Shown here piece by piece: positions 56,548-64,000 of a stretch of 64,000 bases of DNA. The DNA comes from Psychrobacter celer. Its GTDB lineage: Bacteria > Pseudomonadota > Gammaproteobacteria > Pseudomonadales > Moraxellaceae. The position numbers were made by a program, and so were the translations under genes. Below the pieces are notes generated by a model. It was not told the DNA's origin and did not search any database. It saw only the letters and a program-made list of their open reading frames with translations. The stretch lies in contig NZ_JABASU010000004.1 of the NCBI RefSeq assembly GCF_016107555.1, positions 98,746-162,745 of the forward strand, in the 5' to 3' direction. The stretch's first letter is position 1; each line of letters opens with the position of its first letter.

Positions 56548-56968
56548 AAAATGTCCTTATTGATCCAAAGACAGTGTAAAAAAACCCTAAAGATAAACCA
56601 AAGAGAGAGTATAAATTGTGATAACTGGCGGGTTATCAGCAAAAAACAGGCTGTCATCATAGCAGATATATCGTAAAAAACGCGCCTGACAAAGCACTTG
56701 ATTGACCTGTATCAATGTTCGTTTATAAGAATGCTTTAAACTCAATTACTTATCTAAGCAACATTTTTCGTCATCGATGGCGCTGCTAGCAAATACCGTT
56801 CTGCCAAGTAGCAAGGATCATGCGCTTTAGTTATGAGTCTTTAGTTACAAACCGCCAGTTACACATCGTCACTAAACACGCATACACACCATATGTACAA
56901 CACCACCATGCTCTTTCATACTAGGACATGTCTTCAATCAAATTGACAATAACTATTAGGAGCATTTC
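56548..56968. other. 421-bp gap upstream of a 54-aa gene
   Basis: Divergent control region for the DASS transporter and the small acidic gene. No repeat, hairpin or known operator was recognised. Confidence 0.4.
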
Positions 56969-57133
56969 ATGACAGATGACAATAAAACAAACTCGACCAC
57001 AAAAATGGCTCGTAAAGATATCAATCAAGATGGCCTTGACCAAAAAGACCAGCAGCGTACCGATGACTCTGCCCTAGACATGATGCAAGGCATGCATGAG
57101 CACGAAGATCATAACGAAGAAAGCGATAAGTAA
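56969..57133 (+). CDS. Small acidic protein of 54 aa
   Basis: Reads MTDDNKTNSTTKMARKDI and continues to NEESDK. It is strongly hydrophilic, rich in Asp, Gln, His and Lys, with no hydrophobic core, so it is probably disordered. Its coding nature is supported by TAGGAG 6 bases before the ATG and by a hairpin terminator 96 bases past the stop. No family recognised; stress-related small hydrophilic proteins have similar composition. Confidence 0.65.
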   Translation: MTDDNKTNSTTKMARKDINQDGLDQKDQQRTDDSALDMMQGMHEHEDHNEESDK

Positions 57134-57228
57134 TTCGCTGGTTTTTCAAATATTTTTATAATTTTAAGCAGCCACGTAAAATAAGCGCATTGCCACTGAC
57201 AACGCGCCATTTATGTATTGTTTGCTAT

Positions 57229-57262
57229 AAGCGCTCATTGGAATGATGAGCGCTTTCTTTTA
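57229..57262 (+). terminator. Terminator after the 54-aa gene
   Basis: The stem AAGCGCTCAT / ATGAGCGCTT is followed by TCTTTT. Confidence 0.75.
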
Positions 57263-57324
57263 TGAGCACGTGTCCTAGATCTTTTTCTTAAGATACGCTC
57301 TTTTTTAGTTTATCTTTATTTTAA

Positions 57325-57993
57325 TTATCTTTTCTCCGGCAAGCGGTCTGAGACATAGTTATAAATAAACGCCGCGCTAAGTACGATGCTAATGGGCACA
57401 AACAGCGCATCATAACCGACCTTTGCAAATAAAAACGCCCCAAGCGCACTACCACCACAAAAGCAGTACCAGATAATCGCTTGAAACCCTAAGGTAGGCT
57501 TGCTGATGGCACGACCTGCCAGCCAGTTTCCGATGGCCGCACCCATATCTGAGGTAAGACCTGTCAAATGAGTCGTGCGAATGACTGCCCCACTATAAGT
57601 CGCTACCATGGCATTTTGTAAACCGCAGGCCATCGCTGCCGCCAGCTGCCCTAAGTAGTCATGCTGCTGATATAGCCAATAACTGAGCAGCAGTAGTGCC
57701 GCCTCGATATATAACGCGCGGCCATAACGTCGCCCAAGCTTTAGGGACGTCTGCCCGATCACATAACCGCTTAATATCGCACCTGCCAAAAACGACAGTA
57801 GCAGCGCCCCGATATACAAGATACTACGAGCATCCATGTAAGCGATTGCAGCGGCAAACAGACTCACATTACCCGTGACGTGCGAGACAGAAAGACGCGC
57901 AAAGCCCATCAGCGCCGCTGTATTTACGCAGCCGGCACTAAACGCTAAAATCGCGCCGCCCCATAATATCCACTTTGGTAGTTTGGTGATCAT
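57325..57993 (-). CDS. DUF1275 (YoaK-type) membrane protein
   Basis: The 222-aa protein has six hydrophobic segments and the DUF1275 pattern: AFSAGCVNTAALMGFARLSVSHVTGNVSLFA at the N-terminus, then GLQNAMVATYSGAVIRTTHLTGLTSDMG. The family's role is unknown, though transport has been suggested. The longer frame starts with TTG at 58020; the ATG at 57993 is preferred. It lies downstream of fabI on the same strand, but a terminator separates them. Confidence 0.85.
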   Translation of the reverse strand: MITKLPKWILWGGAILAFSAGCVNTAALMGFARLSVSHVTGNVSLFAAAIAYMDARSILYIGALLLSFLAGAILSGYVIGQTSLKLGRRYGRALYIEAALLLLSYWLYQQHDYLGQLAAAMACGLQNAMVATYSGAVIRTTHLTGLTSDMGAAIGNWLAGRAISKPTLGFQAIIWYCFCGGSALGAFLFAKVGYDALFVPISIVLSAAFIYNYVSDRLPEKR

Positions 57994-58041
57994 ATTTGTC
58001 GTTTCATGGCCTAGGGCCAAAAAGCCTTTATTATAACCAAA

Positions 58042-58072
58042 AAAGACAGCCCATAGGCTGCCTTCTGTCTTT
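58042..58072 (-). terminator. Terminator after fabI
   Basis: The minus-strand stem AAAGACAG / CTGTCTTT has an inner CAGCCTATGGGCTG hairpin and is followed by a T run, 50 bases past the fabI stop. Confidence 0.65.
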
Positions 58073-58121
58073 GCTAAATAATATCACTGAATATGTCAGT
58101 TCATGCCCTTACCTTGAGCGG

Positions 58122-58928
58122 CTACTTTGACTCATCAGCCATCATTAGCTGCTCGCTGATGGCCACGGTATTGAACCCAGCATCCACAAACATAATCTCA
58201 CCGGTGATACCTGAAGCCCATGGTGATAGCAAGAACAACGCTGCGTTACCGACCTCTGTTTGGGTGATATTGCGTTGTAGCGGCGCTATCTTTTCGCTGA
58301 TATCGAGCATTTTTCTAAAAGATTTGATGCCGCTGGCGGCCAGCGTACGGATAGGCCCTGCTGATATAGCGTTGACACGGATACCTTCACCGCCCATCGA
58401 TGTCGCTAGATAACGCACACTGGCCTCCAAGCTTGCCTTGGCCATCCCCATGACATTATAGTTTGGCAATACTGAGATACTACCTTCATAAGTCAGTGTC
58501 AGCATCGAGCCATGACGCATAGCCAGTAACGACCGCGCCTCTTTGGCCAATGCTACAAAACTGTAGCTTGAGATATCGTGCGCGATTTGACTGCCCTCAC
58601 GAGTGGTGGCGCTAACAAAATCGCCATCGAGCTGATCCATTGGCGCAAAGCCAATAGCATGTACGACGCCATCGATACCATCGCCCCAATGTGCGGTGAT
58701 TTGCTCAAAGCAAGCGGCGATAGAGTCATCTGAGGCGACATCACACTCTAACACCAAGTCTGCCTCAAATGCTTCGGCTGCCATATCTACCCGTTTTTTG
58801 ATTTTCTCATTTGGATAAGTCAAAATCAATGAAGCGCCTTCACGGTGCAACGCTTCTGCGATCGCCCATGCGATAGAGAGTTTACTTGCGATGCCAGTTA
58901 CGACAAATCGTTGTCCTTGCAGTAGCAT
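58122..58928 (-). CDS. fabI: Enoyl-ACP reductase FabI
   Basis: Carries out the last reductive step of fatty acid elongation with NADH. The 268-aa SDR-type protein shows [19 protein letters not shown] for cofactor binding and the catalytic residues Y147, Y157 and K164 (YNVMGMAK, Y-x6-K), spaced as in E. coli FabI. It then has [19 protein letters not shown] precedes the ATG. It is monocistronic. Confidence 0.95.
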   Translation of the reverse strand: MLLQGQRFVVTGIASKLSIAWAIAEALHREGASLILTYPNEKIKKRVDMAAEAFEADLVLECDVASDDSIAACFEQITAHWGDGIDGVVHAIGFAPMDQLDGDFVSATTREGSQIAHDISSYSFVALAKEARSLLAMRHGSMLTLTYEGSISVLPNYNVMGMAKASLEASVRYLATSMGGEGIRVNAISAGPIRTLAASGIKSFRKMLDISEKIAPLQRNITQTEVGNAALFLLSPWASGITGEIMFVDAGFNTVAISEQLMMADESK

Positions 58929-59252
58929 AATATTTCCTTTTGAATCGTTCGAGAGTATAAATGCTCATTATAAGTATGATAAAAAGATGACTCATTATAC
59001 ACGAATTGATTTAAGTAAACAGTCGTAAACTGTACTTACTGATACAGATGCTGGCATCCTCTATGTTATGGTGATGCCTGATGGCGATAAAACGCGCAAC
59101 TCTGGCCACAGCAGTATGAAGTTAAGCCTTTTTCAAGTATAATCACAGCCCTTCCCAGCTTGCACAATTTTTATAAAAATCCCTTACAACCCTTGCTCGT
59201 AATCGAGTGCTTGTAACTGAGGATTTAGCGTTAAGCTACACCCACATTTTGG
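58929..59252. other. Gap between divergent fabI and folE
   Basis: 324 bases with promoters for both genes. Nothing else was recognised. Confidence 0.4.
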
Positions 59253-59267
59253 ATGGCTGCCAAACTT

Positions 59268-59864
59268 ATGAGTAATACCCCCATCATCACTCCAGATTAT
59301 AAAGAAAATATCGACTCTTATCGTCAATTGATTGACTCAACTGGCGAAGACTTAAATCGCCCAGGCTTACTAGACACGCCTGCGCGAGCAGCAAAGGCGT
59401 TTTCTTATTTGACGCAAGGCTATCATCAAAGCTTAGAAGAAGTCGTCAATGACGCGGTATTCCCATCGACCAATCGCGAGCTTGTATTGGTGCAAAACAT
59501 CGAGTTTTACTCGCTGTGTGAGCATCATATGCTACCGTTTCATGGCGTGGCGCATATCGGTTATTTACCAAATGGTCATGTATTGGGTCTGTCAAAGTTT
59601 GCGCGCATCGTCGACATGTTTGCTCGCCGCTTGCAGATCCAAGAAAACCTAAGCGAGCAAGTCGCCCAAACCATCATGGATGTGACAGGGTGTCGCGGGG
59701 TAGCTGTGGTAATGGATGCTTCGCATATGTGTATGATGATGCGCGGCGTCAACAAACAACAGTCAACCACCCGTAGTACCGCCATGCTGGGTGAGTATCT
59801 TCACGACAATCAAGCACGTAATGAATTTTTGGACGCGGTGCCCAAGCGTCGACCGGCGTTTTAA
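59268..59864 (+). CDS. folE: GTP cyclohydrolase I
   Basis: Converts GTP to dihydroneopterin triphosphate, the first step of folate synthesis. The 198-aa protein has the zinc ligands in [13 protein letters not shown] and in [10 protein letters not shown], plus the conserved [29 protein letters not shown] helix. An in-frame ATG lies five codons earlier at 59253; neither has a strong ribosome site. A perfect hairpin terminator follows. Confidence 0.94.
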   Translation: MSNTPIITPDYKENIDSYRQLIDSTGEDLNRPGLLDTPARAAKAFSYLTQGYHQSLEEVVNDAVFPSTNRELVLVQNIEFYSLCEHHMLPFHGVAHIGYLPNGHVLGLSKFARIVDMFARRLQIQENLSEQVAQTIMDVTGCRGVAVVMDASHMCMMMRGVNKQQSTTRSTAMLGEYLHDNQARNEFLDAVPKRRPAF

Positions 59865-59920
59865 TGTCGCAAGCAATCAAGCCTAACATCTAAACCCAGA
59901 TAAACGCCCAAACAAAACCC

Positions 59921-59952
59921 AAAAAGGATACTGCGTTCAGTATCCTTTTTTG
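59921..59952 (+). terminator. Terminator after folE
   Basis: The perfect stem AAAAAGGATACTG / CAGTATCCTTTTT with a 4-base loop is followed by a T run. Confidence 0.9.
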
Positions 59953-60034
59953 TCACTTTTCGTCAGCCTTAGACGCTCGGCTGCATCTGAGCGATCCAGT
60001 CGCCGTGCCAGCCTGTGCTTTAAACAAGAGCACC

Positions 60035-61345
60035 CTAAGCGACCGCATTCGCCGTCTTGGCAGCAGCACTATGCTGTTCACTGGCGTGTTTGATCCTTGT
60101 TAAGATGTCTTTGATTTCGGCAGGTGACAGATAGGTCGGCACCGCATAAGTATCACTGACTTCTTTTGCCGCCGCTTTTGCGATGTCATCAAAATCACTG
60201 CTTTGCATGCCTCTTACCGCTGGGTCGATGTGTAAGCTAGCAATCAAGTCGCGCACTTGCGCGATTAGATGATCGGCGATCTCAGCATCACTATTACCAG
60301 CGTTGCCTTGCCTGATCATTCCTGTCTGCTTGGCCAGCTTGGCCAGTCTTTTTTTGCTTGCTTGACGATTGACGTCTAGCACATAAGGCAAGACGATGGC
60401 ATTGGCACGACCATGAGGAATACCATAATACGCCCCTAGCTGGTGCGCGATGGCATGGACATAGCCAAGACCCGCTTTGTTAAAGGCGATACCGCCATAA
60501 TGTGCAGCTATCCCCATTTCTTCGCGAGCCTGCAGGTCTTCCCCATTTTCATAGGCGATTGGCAGATACTGCATCACCGCTTTGGTGGCAGAAGCGGCAT
60601 AATAGTCGGTCTCAACGCTAGCATTAGCGCTCATCCACGCCTCTAAGGCATGAGTCAAAACGTCAATACCAGTATCCGCAGTGATATGCTTAGGCATCCC
60701 TTTCATAATCACAGGATCGATAGCGGCTGCTAGGGGTACCATTCTGGGGTCAATCGACAGCGCTTTTTGGTGAGTTTTGTCATCAGACACCACCGCACCT
60801 AGGGTCGCCTCTGAACCAGTACCAGCAGTGGTAGGAATACAATAAAGCGGTACAGAGGGCTTTTTGGCTTTTAAAAGTCCGATTAATTGCTCAGGCTGAC
60901 ATTTATTACCTTGGGCCATGGCGATCATTTTGGCCGCATCGATGACCGAACCGCCGCCGATGGCAATGATCGAATCGCACTTGGCGGCGACAGATTGGCG
61001 CAATCCTTCTTTGACCACAGCAAACGTTGGGTCTGGCGTGATACCATCATAGATATGGTAGCGGATATTTTTCTCATCCAGATAGTCGGTGACTTTGGCA
61101 GGGATGCCCAGCTTATCAAGCACAGCATCTGTGACGATAAAGACATGAGCGTTGCCTTCATTTATCAGCATATCGCACAGCTCCTCACATGAGGTCTCAC
61201 CGACAAACAACATCGGTCTTCTAATCGGCACAACATAAGAAAACGCTTTTAGCACTTTGGCGCGAGTCTTGGCGACCGCCAGATAGCCTGCATGCTGTAA
61301 ACCATTGGTATTGATCAATTGAGAGAGACGATTTGGGTGTTTCAT
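60035..61345 (-). CDS. Iron-containing alcohol dehydrogenase
   Basis: NAD(P)-dependent group III alcohol dehydrogenase. The 436-aa protein has the cofactor motif AIGGGSVIDAAKMIA, PTTAGTGSEAT, and the metal ligands in ADTGIDVLTHALEAW and YVHAIAHQLGAYYGIPHGRAN (one Asp, three His). An N-terminal extension of about 50 residues (HPNRLSQLINTNGLQHAGYL) precedes the Rossmann domain. Substrate cannot be told; family members act on short alcohols, lactaldehyde or butanol. AAGGA precedes the ATG. Convergent with folE. Confidence 0.92.
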   Translation of the reverse strand: MKHPNRLSQLINTNGLQHAGYLAVAKTRAKVLKAFSYVVPIRRPMLFVGETSCEELCDMLINEGNAHVFIVTDAVLDKLGIPAKVTDYLDEKNIRYHIYDGITPDPTFAVVKEGLRQSVAAKCDSIIAIGGGSVIDAAKMIAMAQGNKCQPEQLIGLLKAKKPSVPLYCIPTTAGTGSEATLGAVVSDDKTHQKALSIDPRMVPLAAAIDPVIMKGMPKHITADTGIDVLTHALEAWMSANASVETDYYAASATKAVMQYLPIAYENGEDLQAREEMGIAAHYGGIAFNKAGLGYVHAIAHQLGAYYGIPHGRANAIVLPYVLDVNRQASKKRLAKLAKQTGMIRQGNAGNSDAEIADHLIAQVRDLIASLHIDPAVRGMQSSDFDDIAKAAAKEVSDTYAVPTYLSPAEIKDILTRIKHASEQHSAAAKTANAVA

Positions 61346-61558
61346 GGGTACAAAAATCCTTTTTTATGATGTCTTTAAACCATGCCAGATACCCTATCAC
61401 TGCTGTATCAAGCAAACGACTGTTTAAATTTATTGTACCACTGCCGTTTTTGTGATGTCGCACTTACTGTGAACTGCCTTGTTCTACTTTTCACATTGTT
61501 CTGCTTTTTACGTTGTCATATTGTCACACTATCACGGCCAGACCTGTCGCAAACACAC

Positions 61559-61750
61559 TTAGCTGCTATCCTTAGCCAGCCAGTGCTCGTTGTCTCGTCC
61601 AAAAAACCAAATCATCACTATAGGTGCCAAAATAATTAGCCAAATACCATAAATAATCGGCAAACCTAGCGCTACAGCAGTACAGCTTAGCCCAATGACC
61701 ACAAAGGCCATCAGTATCGCCATCATATTACGACTCGACTTACGGCACAT
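61559..61750 (-). CDS. Possible small membrane protein, 63 aa
   Basis: Two hydrophobic segments (residues about 10-28 and 31-48), a basic N-terminus and a charged tail (FGRDNEHWLAKDSS) suit a small inner-membrane protein. GGGAG lies 3 bases before the ATG, which is closer than usual. No family recognised. The opposite strand has an overlapping open frame, so coding is uncertain. Confidence 0.4.
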   Translation of the reverse strand: MCRKSSRNMMAILMAFVVIGLSCTAVALGLPIIYGIWLIILAPIVMIWFFGRDNEHWLAKDSS

Positions 61751-61841
61751 CAGCTCCCGCAGTATTTTCCATCAAAAGCGAGAAAATCCATTGGTCTCTT
61801 TTCAAAGAGTGGTTCTGGGTGGACATAATACCTACAGTAAC

Positions 61842-62219
61842 ATGGAGTATCCAAAGACTTCATTTACCCCTGATGTCTCTTTGCTAGCGATTACCCCGGT
61901 TTTATGGCTGCGCTATTTAGGAAGGTTACTCTCTATCAATACCAGCATCACGCCGCTCTTTAGTGAGCCTATAGAGGCAGAGTGTCAAATTGATACCAAT
62001 GATCCTCACGATTCGAATAAGTATCCACCTGAGGGTAACCTTCAAGATAAATTATCACTTCGCTATAAGCTTGTTTTTGCCGCTGTCTTATTTGTGTCTA
62101 CTATTGTCATGCTGATCTTTTCAGCATTTTATATTGATTCGCTCGGTGCAGTGAAAGGTGGTGATTATCCAAGCTTGCTTGATAGGCTGCTTCGTATTTT
62201 ATCTTTTGGCTCGTTGTGA
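61842..62219 (+). CDS. Possible membrane protein, unrecognised
   Basis: From MEYPKTSFTPDVS the frame encodes 125 aa: a hydrophobic stretch near residues 15-30, a polar acidic middle (EAECQIDTNDPHDSNKYPPEG) and a membrane segment (YKLVFAAVLFVSTIVMLIFSAFYI). The frame is open from 61695, but that part overlaps the opposite 63-aa gene. No good ribosome site was found, so it may be the 3' remnant of a larger gene. The IS begins 34 bases past the stop. Confidence 0.45.
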   Translation: MEYPKTSFTPDVSLLAITPVLWLRYLGRLLSINTSITPLFSEPIEAECQIDTNDPHDSNKYPPEGNLQDKLSLRYKLVFAAVLFVSTIVMLIFSAFYIDSLGAVKGGDYPSLLDRLLRILSFGSL

Positions 62220-62294
62220 TGGGGTAGAGAGTGAAAGAATAAGATAGTGTTGTTGTAAATACCCCATTCTTAACACAACATCATCGTAGAATAA

Positions 62295-63044
62295 TTAAGC
62301 CACCTGTCTGTACTCGGCAGGTGTCATATCATTAAGTGAATCATGGGGTCTTTCGGTGTTATAAACCGTGATCCATTCCTCAGTCAGTTGACTGACCTCA
62401 TTTAAATCATTGAATAAATAACAATCCAAGACCTCATTGCGATAACTACGATTAAACCGTTCAATATAAGCATTTTGATAAGGACAGCCAGGCTCGATAT
62501 AATCAATATAAATACCATGAGCTGATGCCCAATCAGTAAATATGCTGGATGTAAACTCACTGCCGTTATCCACACGAATTTGCTTAGGATAACCATGCCA
62601 CTCGGCTAACTGGTCGAGGTAGCGAATCACTCGGTGAGAAGGCATACTGGTACCAATATCAATGCCTAATACTTCACGGTTGTAATCATCAATCACATTA
62701 AAGGTTCGAAAGCGAATATTGTTGTGTAGTCTGTCACTCATGAAATCCATAGACCAAGTATGACCTAATGTATTTGGTACACTTAGCGGCTGGGGGTTAC
62801 GTGCTGGTAGCCGTCTTTTAGACTTACGGCGTAGGTTTAAGTTTAACGCGGTATAAACACGGTGTACTCGCTTATGATTCCATGAATAGCCAAGCTTGCG
62901 TATACGCTTAAAACACTTTGGGAAACCCCAACGATTGTGCTTATCTGTTAGCTCATTTAAGACATCAATAATCTCACTATCATCAGATAGCTTAGGCTTA
63001 TAGTAGTAAGCGGTTCGGCTCATACAGACCACCTGACAGCTCAC
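62295..63044 (-). CDS. IS3-family transposase OrfB (DDE integrase domain)
   Basis: Catalytic part of the transposase. It has WSMDFMSDRLHNN (first Asp), IRVDNGSEFTS (second Asp) and PYQNAYIERFNRSYRNEVLD (Glu), plus the terminal RPHDSLNDMTPAEYR. The frame opens at a GTG (63044) but would normally be entered by -1 frameshifting from orfA at A6G (63116-63122). The homologous frame continues upstream to that point (KKAIAPVPERKVWAQELQ). Without an intact orfA a functional OrfAB transposase cannot be made. Confidence 0.92.
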   Translation of the reverse strand: MSCQVVCMSRTAYYYKPKLSDDSEIIDVLNELTDKHNRWGFPKCFKRIRKLGYSWNHKRVHRVYTALNLNLRRKSKRRLPARNPQPLSVPNTLGHTWSMDFMSDRLHNNIRFRTFNVIDDYNREVLGIDIGTSMPSHRVIRYLDQLAEWHGYPKQIRVDNGSEFTSSIFTDWASAHGIYIDYIEPGCPYQNAYIERFNRSYRNEVLDCYLFNDLNEVSQLTEEWITVYNTERPHDSLNDMTPAEYRQVA

Positions 63045-63109
63045 TGCAATACTAACACCATACTGCGCCTGTAATTCTTGCGCCCAGACTTTGCGCTCGG
63101 GTACAGGCG

Positions 63110-63433
63110 CTATAGCTTTTTTATGATCTCTTCTTGCATCTGAGATTTTAAGCTTAAGTCAGCATACATCTGTTTAAGTCTGCGGTTTTCTTCTTCAAGC
63201 TCTTTTAAGCGTTTGACGTCAGACGCTTCCATACCACCATATTTAGATTTAACTTCGCTATCGCTTCGTCTTGCGTCACTAAAACAGTCTCCCAGACTGT
63301 TTCTTAACGTTCCTCATTATAAAAGTCGAGCTAGCTACCCCGTATTTCCACGGCACAGCTCTTTAGCAGGTATCCCAGCTTCTGCTTCTTTTAATATGGA
63401 TACTATTTGGGTCTCAGTCATTCGTTTGCTCAT
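63110..63433 (-). pseudogene. Disrupted IS3-family OrfA
   Basis: The gene starts MSKRMTETQIVSILKEAEAGIP and continues in shifted frames: a 2-base insertion after ELCR, then KYGVASSTFYN, then a foreign 65-base segment, then KSKYGGMEASDVKRLKELEEEN to a stop at 63110. Two lesions therefore break the frame. The slippery sequence for OrfAB fusion remains at its end. Confidence 0.88.
63251..63315. repeat. 65-base palindrome-bearing segment inserted in orfA
   Basis: The segment replaces the expected tryptophan codon between ...TFYN and KSKYGG.... It contains a perfect 9-bp inverted repeat AAACAGTCT-CCC-AGACTGTTT (63282-63302) and no coding sense in the orfA frame. It may be a small mobile hairpin element. 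Confidence 0.7.
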
Positions 63434-63519
63434 ATTAAAAATCCTTATGGGTATTTTATAAGAAATTCTACGTTTGAGCTGTGTTATTTTAGGGGATAGT
63501 TACATTGTTTAAGAACAGG

Positions 63520-63987
63520 ATGTATAATGCTGTTATTTTTCAACTTTTGTTGTTTAAACTAATGATTTACAATCCTCCTAATAATACTCACTCCATTGAA
63601 AAGCTACTAAGCCGATCTTGGGAAGGGAGCATACCTGCGTATCGAGAAAAAACAGCCAGCGTAGAGAAGCTAAGCCGTGATATGCATGAGGTAAACCCAG
63701 ATTACCTACTGTTTCACCCCATTATTAACTCATATCAATTAATTGGATTTTTGATGGCTTATTGCTTTAGTTGGTTGTTTGGGCAAGGTTTCTTTTTCTT
63801 TACAGTAGTAATATTTAGTTATATTTTTATCAAAGACTTTGAATACGCAGCGTTATTTTTAATAGCTATGCTTATTTTATTTCTAATAGTTTTTGGTTTT
63901 GGACCATATCTTATATTAAGACAGATTAAAAATAAAAAATCCTACTATAGTCAGTCTAGAATAAAAGAGATACAACCCATATCATGA
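63520..63987 (+). CDS. Small membrane protein, unrecognised
   Basis: A 155-aa protein (114 of it clearly structured) with a polar N-terminal part (SRSWEGSIPAYREKTASVEKLSRDMHEVNPDYLLFHP) and three hydrophobic segments rich in Phe. The start is uncertain: 63520, 63562, or upstream frames. The IS ends only 15 bases before 63520, so native upstream sequence may have been displaced. The stop overlaps the next gene's ATG (ATGA), which suggests coupling. Confidence 0.6.
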   Translation: MYNAVIFQLLLFKLMIYNPPNNTHSIEKLLSRSWEGSIPAYREKTASVEKLSRDMHEVNPDYLLFHPIINSYQLIGFLMAYCFSWLFGQGFFFFTVVIFSYIFIKDFEYAALFLIAMLILFLIVFGFGPYLILRQIKNKKSYYSQSRIKEIQPIS

Positions 63988-64000
63988 AACAGCTTAGGTA
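63984..64000 (+). CDS. Start of a further gene, cut by the window edge
   Basis: ATG AAA CAG CTT AGG follows in ATGA overlap with the preceding stop. Only five codons are visible, so identity is unknown. Confidence 0.35.

Larger units (their letters stand above)
62254..63504 (-). mobile_element. IS3-family (IS407-like) insertion sequence
   Basis: A 1251-bp element with imperfect inverted ends: TGTAACTATCCCCTAAAA at the 5' end of the transposase strand (63504 down) and TGTAAATACCCCATTCTT at 62254. Similarity extends inward to ACGTAGAAT / TCGTAGAAT. Both sides carry the 4-bp duplication TTGT (62250-62253 and 63505-63508). The size, two-frame layout and 4-bp duplication fit the IS407 group. orfB is intact but orfA is damaged. 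Confidence 0.92.

Noticed and set aside
62985..63000. Another copy of the GCTTAGGCT motif
   Set aside because: Only nine bases match and it is inside the IS transposase gene, so it is probably chance.
63213..63461. 82-aa plus-strand frame
   Set aside because: Antisense to the disrupted orfA of the insertion sequence.

Overview
The window looks like a chromosomal segment from a Moraxellaceae gamma-proteobacterium, most likely Psychrobacter. This is inferred from the protein families and their order: a large NAD-dependent glutamate dehydrogenase, CysI followed by a DUF934 protein, a CopB/FetA-type receptor, and proteins of Moraxellaceae character. No rRNA, tRNA, CRISPR array or prophage was seen. 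Most genes are housekeeping genes with good ribosome binding sites, and many are separated by clear hairpin terminators.

Left part (1-9.6 kb): sulfate assimilation. Sulfate-binding lipoprotein and permease CysT are on the minus strand, with CysW/CysA presumably beyond the left edge. ATP sulfurylase Sat (-) is divergent from cysI, a DUF934 gene and cysH (+). Next is cysG, which makes the siroheme used by CysI. Together these cover import, activation, and reduction to sulfide. No APS kinase and no CysJ flavoprotein are in view.

9.7-36 kb: DNA repair (sbcD-sbcC), glutamate catabolism (gdhB), purD, an ABC1/AarF kinase, a TrmB-like methyltransferase, yacG, an ArgD-type aminotransferase, a LysR regulator, dnaX (with an in-frame 18-bp tandem repeat) behind an unrecognised 419-aa gene, lysS, prfA and a FabH-like ketoacyl synthase.

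35.6-45 kb: a remodelled stretch. pnuC overlaps a nicotinamide riboside kinase gene. A DUF421 membrane protein with a zinc-ribbon tail follows. Then comes a broken eamA transporter copy fused by deletion to the tail of a second nadR-like gene, then creD, yqhA, a 268-bp MITE-like element, the intact eamA paralogue, an MliC-like lipoprotein and a divergent eamA/LysR pair.

45-49 kb: an iron-uptake module. An AraC-type regulator is divergent from a FetA/FrpB-like TonB receptor with a near-consensus Fur box, and the pair is bracketed by two remnants of IS3-group elements in direct orientation.

49-64 kb: a DUF2071 protein, hrpA, a DASS anion transporter, a 54-aa acidic protein, DUF1275, fabI, folE and an iron-type alcohol dehydrogenase. 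The right edge holds small unrecognised membrane proteins and a nearly complete IS407-like insertion sequence. That element has a 4-bp target duplication, but its orfA is broken by a 65-bp segment carrying a perfect palindrome.

I did not find a convincing new multi-gene defence or biosynthetic system. The most unusual signals are the eamA::nadR deletion scar, the MITE abutting the surviving eamA copy, a recurring intergenic motif (TTGCTTAGGCTATTT, five copies in one orientation), the palindrome inserted in the IS, and the IS-bracketed iron module.
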